Shown piece by piece: positions 12,929 to 19,346 of a stretch of DNA of 22,334 nt (within the stretch, counting starts at the first letter, position 1; each line of letters opens with the position of its first letter). The stretch covers positions 1-22,334 of the forward strand of contig JAGWIT010000011.1 of assembly GCA_028866155.1 (NCBI GenBank), given 5' to 3'. Origin of the DNA: Patescibacteria group bacterium. GTDB taxonomy: Bacteria; Patescibacteriota; Minisyncoccia; Phycocordibacterales; SBAW01. The notes under the pieces are model-generated. The model had not been told where the DNA came from and searched no databases. It saw only the letters and a list, made by a program, of their open reading frames with translations. Made by a program: the position numbers and the translations under genes.

Positions 12929-13831
12929 TTACAGGATTTTGGTTTCGCCGAACTTCATGACCGAAAATTCTTCAGGAGGAATTCTTGCCGCCGCGACTTC
13001 CTGCATCAACTGAAGCGGGGGTTCGTGCAATTTTTCTTCCGTCATTTTGAACACGCCCCAATGCATGCCGATGGACTGCTTGGCGCCGACCTCTTGGTGT
13101 ATGATTACCGCTTCCTGCGGGTCGATATGCACGCCCTGGAAGATGTGGCGCGGATGGTACGCGCCAATGGGAATGAGCGCCACCGCAATGTCGAGAAACC
13201 GCTCTCCTATCTGTTTGAAATAACTCTCGTCGTAGGCGGTGTCTCCGACGAAGTAGATGCCGCCGGCGGGCGACTCTATCACGTAGCCGCCCCAGCCCGC
13301 TTCTTCCTTGCGCAATATCCATCGCATCGACCAATGTTTGGCGGGGACGCTGTATATCGCAAGCGCTCTGACAGTGGTGCTCTGCCACCACGAGAGCTCC
13401 GTGACGTTTTTAATTCTTTCTTTTGTGAACCACCTGGCGACGCCGGTGGGCACGATATACTGTGGCGCATCGCCGAGCTTGAGGATAGTCCGGCGGTCCA
13501 GGTGGTCGTAGTGCGTGTGGCTGACGAGCACAAGATCAATTGTGGGCAAATCTTCAAACGCGATACCCGGGCGCGCCTGACGGCGCGGTCCCAAAAATTG
13601 CACCATAAAAGCGCGCTCGCTCCATATCGGGTCCGTTAAAATATTTAACCCCGCGACCTGGATGAGAAACGTCGCGTGCCCGACCCAGGTCACCTGAATT
13701 TTTGCGGGGTCGGGGCTGTTGATGCGCGCGAGGTCGGGCGCCGTGTACTCGGGCACGTATTCTGGGACATTTTTAGTAGCCGCGCGGCGGCGGCCAAAAA
13801 ACCACTGTAGAAACGACAGGCGAGGTGACAT
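12929..13831 (-). CDS. Metallo-beta-lactamase-fold hydrolase, NAPE-PLD/UlaG-like
   Basis: A 300-residue cytoplasmic metal-dependent hydrolase. Signatures: VTWVGHATFLIQ (48-59) and ILTDPIW (64-70), typical of the NAPE-PLD-like group, then the metal ligands HTHYDH (105-110), PAKHWSMR (His166), GDTAYD (Asp197) and GMHWGVF (His257). Members cleave phosphodiesters or lactones, and the phospholipase-D-like branch is the closest by motif. The start is chosen at ATG 13831, because a TATACT box ends 7 nt above it. The in-frame ATG at 13837 lies against that box. The gene is divergent from the phosphatidyltransferase fusion with 46 bp between starts, so a joint role in lipid metabolism is plausible but unproven. 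Confidence 0.88.
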   Translation of the reverse strand: MSPRLSFLQWFFGRRRAATKNVPEYVPEYTAPDLARINSPDPAKIQVTWVGHATFLIQVAGLNILTDPIWSERAFMVQFLGPRRQARPGIAFEDLPTIDLVLVSHTHYDHLDRRTILKLGDAPQYIVPTGVARWFTKERIKNVTELSWWQSTTVRALAIYSVPAKHWSMRWILRKEEAGWGGYVIESPAGGIYFVGDTAYDESYFKQIGERFLDIAVALIPIGAYHPRHIFQGVHIDPQEAVIIHQEVGAKQSIGMHWGVFKMTEEKLHEPPLQLMQEVAAARIPPEEFSVMKFGETKIL

Positions 13832-13837
13832 GCGCAT

Positions 13838-13843
13838 AGTATA
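13838..13843 (-). promoter_or_regulatory. -10 box of the metallo-hydrolase gene (leaderless)
   Basis: Minus-strand TATACT, 7 nt above the ATG at 13831. It lies back to back with the plus-strand box at 13863. Confidence 0.5.
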
Positions 13844-13862
13844 TGTTCATTCGAGTCTGCAG

Positions 13863-13868
13863 TATAAT
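13863..13868 (+). promoter_or_regulatory. -10 box of the phosphatidyltransferase-hydrolase gene
   Basis: Perfect TATAAT. The predicted start near 13875 is 3 nt before the ATG at 13878. The -35 is poor. Confidence 0.6.
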
Positions 13869-13877
13869 GTCCTCGTC

Positions 13878-15242
13878 ATGCCGAAGGACGCGCGCGACGT
13901 CATAGAGGCCGTGGAATCGCAAAGGTACACGGATACTCTTTTGGCGCGCACCGTGCTCCCGTTCATCCCTCGCCGAATAACACCCAACGAGGTAACGTGG
14001 ATGCGCATCGCGTTCTTGCCCTTTATCGTCTACTTTCTTTTGGTTCACAATTATGGCGTTGGTTTCGCACTATTCGCGATTGCCGCTATTACCGACGCGC
14101 TAGACGGTGCCATGGCTCGCACGAGGCACGAGGTGACAGACCTCGGCAACCTCCTCGATGCGCTCGCCGACTGGGGGCTTATCGGCATCGCGGCGGTGAT
14201 GCTCCTGCCGATGTACTTCGGCTGGTGGCTGGTCGCAGCCCTCTTCGCGTTCGAGCTGTTCAGTATTGCCATGGCGTATCGCTCATACCGGCGGACCGGG
14301 TCGCGTCCGGAGCACAATTGGGCGGGCAAACTGAAGATGATAATGCAGTGCGTCGCGTTTTGCTTTATGCTCGGCACGCTGTTTTTCGGCGAATCGTTCT
14401 GGCTCCTGCCGGCGCTCGCCTTGTTTCTCGCGAGTCTGCCGCTCTCGCTCCTGGAGGTATATCTCTATCCACAATACCCGCCAAAAGCGCACGCCAAGAA
14501 GATAACGGTGGACGGGCTGAAGGTCGAATACCGAGAGGAAGGGAGCGGGCCGACGCTTCTCTTGTTGCACGGATGGATGAGTTCTCTGATAACCTTTGAC
14601 GCGCTTGTGGAGCGGTTGAAAGACCATTTTAGGGTCGTGCGGATCGACCTGCCCGGCTTTGGTGACAGTGAGCAGCCGCACACATCCTGGCGTCTCGTCG
14701 ATTACGCGAAGTTCGTCAAAGCATTTCTGCGACAGACCGGTATTGAACCTGCCGCGATTGTCGGCCACTCCTTCGGCGGCAGAATTATCCTCAAGGGAAC
14801 GGGGCAAGAAGTGTTTGCCGCGCCCAAGCTCGTGCTCATCGATGCTGAAGCCGGCGAGCAGCTGGACACGCTCCGACCGCGCCTTTACAAAGCGGCCGCA
14901 AAGACAGGAAAGGCGCTCGGAGCGCACATCTCGCGTGAGCTCACCACTCAACTCCGACGGCTCTTCGTCCGCCGCGACGGAAGCGAGTACTTGGACACCG
15001 CCGCCCTTTCAGAGACGTTCCTCAATACTGCCGGGGAGGATTTAATTGATGAGGCGCGCCGCATCAGCGTACCGGTCCTGCTTTTGTGGGGCGCGCGCGA
15101 CAAGATGACGCCGCTTGCTGACGCCAAGCGATTGGCGGGCGCGATACGCAATTCCAAGCTCGTCGTATTCCCGCATGCGGGGCACGTACCGTACCAAAAA
15201 TTCCCTAAGGAAGTCGCCGACGCCATCCGGGCATTCGTATAA
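13878..15242 (+). CDS. CDP-alcohol phosphatidyltransferase fused to alpha/beta hydrolase
   Basis: A 454-residue two-domain protein. Residues 1-200 are a CDP-alcohol phosphatidyltransferase with a complete catalytic motif D73-x2-D76-G77-x2-A80-R81-x8-G90-x3-D94-x3-D98 and about six membrane helices. It would join a CDP-linked lipid to an alcohol at the inner membrane. Residues 205-454 are an alpha/beta hydrolase: oxyanion HG (231-232), nucleophile elbow GHSFGG (Ser298), acid Asp408 in GARDKM, and His436 in HAGH, so the triad is intact. The start is ATG 13878. An open stretch upstream overlaps the divergent gene and is not used. The hydrolase could process the lipid product or its precursor. 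This pairing is inference. DUF302 follows on the same strand. Confidence 0.9.
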   Translation: MPKDARDVIEAVESQRYTDTLLARTVLPFIPRRITPNEVTWMRIAFLPFIVYFLLVHNYGVGFALFAIAAITDALDGAMARTRHEVTDLGNLLDALADWGLIGIAAVMLLPMYFGWWLVAALFAFELFSIAMAYRSYRRTGSRPEHNWAGKLKMIMQCVAFCFMLGTLFFGESFWLLPALALFLASLPLSLLEVYLYPQYPPKAHAKKITVDGLKVEYREEGSGPTLLLLHGWMSSLITFDALVERLKDHFRVVRIDLPGFGDSEQPHTSWRLVDYAKFVKAFLRQTGIEPAAIVGHSFGGRIILKGTGQEVFAAPKLVLIDAEAGEQLDTLRPRLYKAAAKTGKALGAHISRELTTQLRRLFVRRDGSEYLDTAALSETFLNTAGEDLIDEARRISVPVLLLWGARDKMTPLADAKRLAGAIRNSKLVVFPHAGHVPYQKFPKEVADAIRAFV

Positions 15243-15297
15243 TCCAGTTCGGATCCTCTAACGGTCTCCATACTATGTATGATAGTATTGGCATTTC

Positions 15298-15690
15298 ATG
15301 GATACTGCTGAATTCGCACATGTCGTCGTAGTCCATAAATCCTTTGATGAGGCGGTCGTCGCCGTCCTCAAAGCCGTCGAGCAAAAGGGTTGGGCGCTTT
15401 TTGCGGTGTATGACGTACGCGAGCGCCTCGCTGTCAAGGGCTTCAATCAGAAGCCGCTAAAAATCATCGAAGTATGCTCGGCGAAGCACGCCGCCCGCTT
15501 TCTCTCAAAAAACCGACTCATATCATTATGCATGCCATGCAAGATCAATGTGCTCGAGGAGGACGGGGCAATAAAGATTGCTGGGATGAAGCCTAGCATC
15601 ATCTCCCAATTCTTCTCTGAAGTCAGCGCGGAAGAGGCCCAGGAGGTCGAACGTGAACTCATCGAAATAGTGGATGCAGCAGTAGCCTGA
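15298..15690 (+). CDS. DUF302 family protein
   Basis: 130 residues, soluble, with the DUF302 two-layer alpha/beta pattern: an early KSFDEAVVAVLKAVEQKGWALFAVYDVRERL stretch (about 14-44), KPLKIIEVCSAKHAARFL (52-69), a CMPCKINVLEEDGAIKIAGMKP core (about 78-99), and a helical C terminus rich in Glu. The cysteines at Cys78 and Cys81 form a CxxC pair not fixed in the family. The ATG at 15298 follows a TAGTAT box by 9 nt, so a very short leader is likely. The gene lies 55 nt after the phosphatidyltransferase fusion. Function of the family is unknown. Identity is confident. Confidence 0.88.
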   Translation: MDTAEFAHVVVVHKSFDEAVVAVLKAVEQKGWALFAVYDVRERLAVKGFNQKPLKIIEVCSAKHAARFLSKNRLISLCMPCKINVLEEDGAIKIAGMKPSIISQFFSEVSAEEAQEVERELIEIVDAAVA

Positions 15691-15704
15691 TCACAAACAG
15701 GCTA
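15683..15704 (+). terminator. Possible terminator hairpin after DUF302
   Basis: A 7-bp stem TAGCCTG/CAGGCTA with an 8-nt loop spanning the stop codon. No T-run follows, so it is weak as an intrinsic terminator. Confidence 0.3.
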
Positions 15705-16010
15705 AAGTTCGAATCTCGGCGGGGTTGTAATATGAGGATTATGTCTCTGCATATTAAGCGTGCATACGATGACGCTCATATACGGCGCGAAAGATGAAAA
15801 CACAATCAGGCGGCAGTGCTAAAAGCAACTTATATAGATGCCACCGTATCGTAAAACTGATTATCTTCTCGATACCCTCCTCGTCCTCGCCTAACGCTGC
15901 GGATATCTTCCGCTAATTCGATCTCTTTGATGTATTTCACCATCGACGACTGTAGAAATTACGAGGTTTTCCTTTCCGCGTGCTGTGTATTGTTGACTAA
16001 CGAGCAAGCT
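15705..16010. other. Intergenic stretch without a supported gene
   Basis: I see no ribosome site, promoter-linked frame, RNA gene or clear repeat. A minus-strand frame (15891-16109) reads plausibly in part but crosses the 119-nt repeat and has no start signal. Confidence 0.4.
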
Positions 16011-16129
16011 CTCGGGTCTGTCCGATACAAAAGTCTTCGGGCGGGCTACTCGGGATTCAACATTTAGGGATCGGTCCCCGTAAGGGTATTCTAGCGCGTC
16101 CGAGGACACTGCAGGGAGGCACTCGGGTC
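16011..16129. repeat. 119-nt direct repeat, left copy
   Basis: Same length and orientation as 16786-16904. Identical blocks include CTCGGGTCTGTCCGATA, CACTCGGGATTCAACATTT (one change here) and GAGGCACTCGGGTC. ACTCGGG or CTCGGG recurs three times inside. The internal hairpin is GGGA-TCGG-TCCC here and AGGG-TCAA-TCCCT in the other copy, so pairing is kept while bases differ. Confidence 0.8.
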
Positions 16130-16138
16130 AAGCATTTC

Positions 16139-16750
16139 TTATCCACCCCAAATAGCATTAAGTTCTTCAGAGTCGATCACTATTCCAAATGTCTTACGCG
16201 TCAATTCGAGCGTCCGATTGTGTAATTCCAAATGTCTTCCGTTGCAGGCGACTAAATCTTCTGGAACAACAATTTTATATCCCAAATCAAAGGCATTGCG
16301 AATTGCAGTCTCAACGCACCAATATGTGTCCATCCCAGTAATAACAAGTGTTTTGGTTCCTCGTGTATTTAACGCTTTCTCAAGATTGGGATTAGAGAAC
16401 GCATTGTAGTCATGCTTAACAAACACAGATTCTGGTGGCGGATTAATTTTATAAAACTTATATCCATCAGTAGCCACATCACAGGTAATATATTTTCCGT
16501 CCAAGTCGTATTGTTCTTTTTGTAGTTCGCTTAGCTTCGAGCGGTCATAGATTTGCTGTGTGAAAAATATTGGTACACACGCTTTCGATGCCGCCTCAAT
16601 CGTTTTCTGAAGTCTCTTGAGCATCGGTTCCACCATCGACATATCACGGCCTCTTTTTGCAAAGAGTCCGTCCGGTGCAGCAAAGTCATTTTGAATATCT
16701 ATGACCAACAGTGCCGTATGTTTTGGGTCGAGTTTTTCCCTTAGCTCCAT
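16139..16750 (-). CDS. Isochorismatase-family cysteine hydrolase
   Basis: 203 residues, one Rossmann-like domain. The catalytic triad is visible: Asp18 in LLVIDIQNDF, Lys112 in VFVKHDYNAF, and Cys145 in MDTYWCVETA. The cis-peptide region precedes the cysteine (LVITGMDT). Members hydrolyse isochorismate, nicotinamide or other amides and ethers. The substrate cannot be named. The start ATG at 16750 is 7 nt below a TAAGAT box, so probably leaderless, and there is no ribosome site. The gene is visibly more AT-rich than its neighbours and is bracketed almost exactly by two 119-nt direct repeats, which suggests acquisition as a unit. Family confident, transfer inferred. Confidence 0.93.
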   Translation of the reverse strand: MELREKLDPKHTALLVIDIQNDFAAPDGLFAKRGRDMSMVEPMLKRLQKTIEAASKACVPIFFTQQIYDRSKLSELQKEQYDLDGKYITCDVATDGYKFYKINPPPESVFVKHDYNAFSNPNLEKALNTRGTKTLVITGMDTYWCVETAIRNAFDLGYKIVVPEDLVACNGRHLELHNRTLELTRKTFGIVIDSEELNAIWGG

Positions 16751-16756
16751 AGAGCA

Positions 16757-16762
16757 ATCTTA
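16757..16762 (-). promoter_or_regulatory. -10 box of the isochorismatase gene (leaderless)
   Basis: Minus-strand TAAGAT. The predicted start 7 nt below is 16750, the ATG. No good -35. Confidence 0.45.
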
Positions 16763-16785
16763 GCTCACCAAAACAAATTTAGGTA

Positions 16786-16904
16786 CTCGGGTCTGTCCGA
16801 TAAAAAAGTCTAACTGCGGGCCACTCGGGATTCAACATTTGAGGGTCAATCCCTGTAAGGTTATTTTAACGCTTCTAGCGGCTGTTCGCCGAGGCACTCG
16901 GGTC
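16786..16904. repeat. 119-nt direct repeat, right copy
   Basis: Pairs with 16011-16129. It contains the local palindromes GTTATTTTAAC, CGGC-TGTTC-GCCG and CCGAG-GCA-CTCGG. It lies upstream (5') of the isochorismatase promoter. The 117 nt that follow to 17021 hold no supported gene. Confidence 0.8.
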
Positions 16905-17009
16905 ACTAACCTCTTTTCTAAAAAGTGGGATGGTCGGGATGAATGGGATTGAAAGTCGTCCCCTTGAGCCCGTCCCGTCGAGCGGCAATGAAAATCTAGT
17001 GATACTCGA

Positions 17010-17015
17010 TATAAT
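17010..17015 (+). promoter_or_regulatory. -10 box of the 140-residue gene (leaderless)
   Basis: Perfect TATAAT ending 7 nt before the ATG at 17022. The -35 is poor. Confidence 0.6.
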
Positions 17016-17021
17016 AGTGAT

Positions 17022-17444
17022 ATGGGAAAACAAATCGAACTTGACGGCAGAGTATCAGGCCTTGGCAAGCTTGGCTCTCGCTACTGGTTTTACTTCCGGC
17101 AAAACGGCAAAAAATACGGAGTCTTTTTCGAGTCGTTCAAGCCGACCTTCAAGCCGGTCAATTACAACTACGAGACACGCTTGCGGCGCGAGGCGGCGGC
17201 CCTCGCGAGGTCAGAAAAGCCTAGCCGGCGCTTTACGCTCTCGGCGTATGTCGAATCCGTCGAACAAGATGGAGATCTGATACGAGTGAAATTTCTGCTC
17301 CCGGGCCCTCTCAACCAAACTGTGACGACGAGGCTTTATCCATCGTCGGAGTACGAGGCGGATATGGGCATCGCCGTCGGTGCCGTGATGGAAAGGCTCG
17401 ATTGGCGGCCTGCAATGAAAAATGCGTTGGCGGGTGTATACTGA
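17022..17444 (+). CDS. Unknown 140-residue protein upstream of the packaging genes
   Basis: No family recognised. The N-terminal half is aromatic and strand-like (GSRYWFYFRQNGKKYGVFFE, then SFKPTFKPVNYNYE), followed by a basic helix (RLRREAAALARSEK, about 53-66) and a second strand-rich part (AYVESVEQDGDLIRVKFLLP, about 74-93) ending in a short helix. There is no signal peptide or membrane segment. The start ATG at 17022 lies 7 nt after a perfect TATAAT. A strong terminator follows 42 nt after the stop, so it is probably a single-gene transcript. It lies beside phage-type genes, but its leaderless start resembles resident genes, so it may belong to either. Confidence 0.65.
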   Translation: MGKQIELDGRVSGLGKLGSRYWFYFRQNGKKYGVFFESFKPTFKPVNYNYETRLRREAAALARSEKPSRRFTLSAYVESVEQDGDLIRVKFLLPGPLNQTVTTRLYPSSEYEADMGIAVGAVMERLDWRPAMKNALAGVY

Positions 17445-17486
17445 AAGTAACTGAATAGTTTCTAGCGGACGCGCTCTTCGGAGGTA

Positions 17487-17530
17487 AGCGGCCGTGCCGA
17501 CCCAAGCAATTGGGGGCACGGCCGCTTTTT
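17487..17530 (+). terminator. Strong intrinsic terminator with GNRA loop
   Basis: AGCGGCCGTGCC pairs with GGCACGGCCGCT (12 bp). Inside it CCCAA-GCAA-TTGGG adds 5 bp capped by a GCAA tetraloop. TTTTT follows. It separates the 140-residue gene from the methyltransferase gene. Confidence 0.9.
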
Positions 17531-17557
17531 GCGTATGCGGAACATCCAGGATTATCC

Positions 17558-17570
17558 GTTATCAGATAAC
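17558..17570. promoter_or_regulatory. Perfect inverted repeat upstream of the methyltransferase, possible operator
   Basis: GTTATC-A-GATAAC, 6 bp per arm, lying between the terminator and the ribosome site of the methyltransferase gene. Size and placement suit a dimeric repressor site. No regulator gene is adjacent. Confidence 0.45.
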
Positions 17571-17607
17571 TAGTATGAAAAAGGAAAATAAACAGGAGGA
17601 CAAGGGC

Positions 17608-18927
17608 TTGAAAATTACCTATGTCCCCATCGAATCGCTCCGGCATCCGGAGAAAAATCCTAGAAAGTGGTCGAGGGAGGCGCGACAACAGCTGCGCGAG
17701 AGCATCGAGCGCCATGGCGTCATCGATCCGCTCGTGTGCAACAACGCGCCTGGACGCGAGGGCGTCATCCTCGGCGGCAACTTCAGGTACGAGATCCTGA
17801 AGGAGATGAAAATGAAAACCGTTCCCGTCGTGAACATCAGCGTGCCCGATCCGGACAAGGAAGCGGAAATAATCCTGAGGCTGAACAAAAATGTTGGCGA
17901 CTGGGACTTCGACTTGCTCGCATCGTACGATGAATCGCTCTTGACCAGCATCGGATTCAGCTCGGAGGAGCGTGATTCCATCTTCGTGGAAGACGAGACG
18001 CCGGAAACCTTCGACTTGAAACGCGAGCTTGAACGCCTCGACATCAAGAAAGTGACCGTGCAAAAGGGCGACCGCTACGACTTCGGCAAGGATATCGGCG
18101 TGGTCATGTGCGGAGACTCCACCATCGAATCCGACATGCTCAAACTCATGGACGGAGAGAAAGCGGATATGGTGATGACGGACCCGCCTTATCGGCTCCA
18201 ATATTTGGACAAAGGCAAGCGGCGAGACGGCGCGACCGTCGGATTCGGCATGAAAAAGAACAGACGCTATCTCGAAACGGAATCGCTCCCTGCGGACTTC
18301 ACGGAAAAATGGATGGCCAACATCTCGAAAGTTGCCGCGAAAGATTTCTCCATCATCGTGTACGAGAATTGGAAGAACATCCGCGAAATCTGGGGCGAGA
18401 TGGAGAAGCACTGGAAAGTGCGGAACATGATCGTGTGGCATCTGCCGAATCGCAACCAGGGGTACGCGGGGCGCAACAAATTTTTCTCGAAGCACGACGT
18501 TGCCATGGTCGGCACGAGCAAGAACCACGGTGGACTCAACTCCGAATCCGAAGGCGAGCTCCTCGACAACGAATATCAAACCGCGCTCTTCGCCATCCAG
18601 GGACACGGCGCTCACTGGGAAGGCTACAAGAAAGGCCGCAAGTATTGTCCGACCGACCACATCAGCTTCAACGCCGCGGACGAAAAATCGTCGGGTCAAG
18701 CGATTGTGTTCGGCGTCAAGCCCACGGAGATTTTGATTCCGTACATCAAAATTTTATCGCGACGGGCGCAGCTCTTGCTCGAGCCATTCGGGGGTTCCGG
18801 TTCAAGTGCTGCCTCGGCATTCATGCTCGGCCGTCGCTTTCGGCTTATGGAAAAAAGCCCGACCTACGCCCAAGTCATTCTCCGTCGCCTCACCCTCCTT
18901 ACCGGCGTCACTCCGAAAAAAATATGA
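17608..18927 (+). CDS. ParB-like nuclease domain fused to beta-class DNA methyltransferase
   Basis: 439 residues in two domains. Residues 1-100 are ParB/Srx-like: ITYVPIESLRHPEKNPRKW, the helix SREARQQLRESIERHGVIDP, then GVILGGNFRYEIL, the ParB nucleotide-binding style motif. Residues 150-435 are an adenine-N6 or cytosine-N4 methyltransferase with DPPY (192-195) before FGGSGSS (394-400), the order of the beta class. Such fusions are typical of phages and integrated elements. The start chosen is TTG 17608, because a perfect AGGAGG (17594-17599) lies 8 nt upstream and the protein then begins at the usual MKITYVPI. An ATG at 17575 would add 11 charged residues. No partner restriction enzyme is seen. 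The stop overlaps the next start by 4 nt. Confidence 0.9.
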   Translation: MKITYVPIESLRHPEKNPRKWSREARQQLRESIERHGVIDPLVCNNAPGREGVILGGNFRYEILKEMKMKTVPVVNISVPDPDKEAEIILRLNKNVGDWDFDLLASYDESLLTSIGFSSEERDSIFVEDETPETFDLKRELERLDIKKVTVQKGDRYDFGKDIGVVMCGDSTIESDMLKLMDGEKADMVMTDPPYRLQYLDKGKRRDGATVGFGMKKNRRYLETESLPADFTEKWMANISKVAAKDFSIIVYENWKNIREIWGEMEKHWKVRNMIVWHLPNRNQGYAGRNKFFSKHDVAMVGTSKNHGGLNSESEGELLDNEYQTALFAIQGHGAHWEGYKKGRKYCPTDHISFNAADEKSSGQAIVFGVKPTEILIPYIKILSRRAQLLLEPFGGSGSSAASAFMLGRRFRLMEKSPTYAQVILRRLTLLTGVTPKKI

Positions 18928-19346
18928 GTACCGCAAAAGAGAAGAAACGCTTCCTTGAAGGGCTGAAAGAAAACCACATCGTGCTCGCGACGTGCCGCAA
19001 GACCGGCATCTCCAAAAGTGCCTACTACCGTTGGCGGCAGAGCGATCAGAAATTCGCTAAGGCGGCCGACGCCGCGATTGATGAGGGTGTCCAACTCGTA
19101 AACGACGCTGCGGAATCAAACGTGGTCATGGGTGTGAAAGACCGCGACGACGATATGACAAAGTTCTGGCTCACGCACCGGCACCCCGCCTTTAGTTCGC
19201 GCCTCATGCAAGCGGGCGCGGCGCTCGCCGGCGACGATGACCGCGAGACGATCCTTCAGATTTTCGCCACGCTCAAGCCGAAGACTCGGGCCATGCTCGC
19301 CCCATACCTTAGCAAGAAATCCAAGCGCAAAAACCACCGTGGCTAG
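18924..19346 (+). CDS. Small-terminase-like helix-turn-helix protein
   Basis: 140 residues. The N-terminal region (about 4-40) reads EKKRFLEGLKENHIVLATCRKTGISKSAYYRWRQSDQKF, a homeodomain-like helix-turn-helix of the kind found in phage small terminase subunits that recognise the packaging site. The middle (50-80) is helical, the tail is strongly basic (KPKTRAMLAPYLSKKSKRKN). The ATG at 18924 overlaps the methyltransferase stop (ATGA), and its own stop overlaps the large terminase start by 8 nt, so all three are translationally coupled. Position directly before the large subunit is the main support for the role. A plain DNA-binding protein is the alternative. Confidence 0.8.
   Translation: MSTAKEKKRFLEGLKENHIVLATCRKTGISKSAYYRWRQSDQKFAKAADAAIDEGVQLVNDAAESNVVMGVKDRDDDMTKFWLTHRHPAFSSRLMQAGAALAGDDDRETILQIFATLKPKTRAMLAPYLSKKSKRKNHRG

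Noticed and set aside
15698..15728. GTTCGAATC followed by CGGCGGGG resembles a tRNA T-arm and 3' end
   Set aside because: The T stem pairs at only about three of five positions and no acceptor or anticodon arm is found upstream. At most a remnant.
15891..16109. Minus-strand 72-aa frame with a plausible C-terminal half
   Set aside because: It crosses the 119-nt repeat, has no promoter or ribosome site, and the aligned frame in the other repeat copy is interrupted by a stop.
17311..18699. Long 462-aa minus-strand open frame
   Set aside because: It is antisense to the methyltransferase gene, with shadow-like composition (His/Asp/Val rich) and no start signal.
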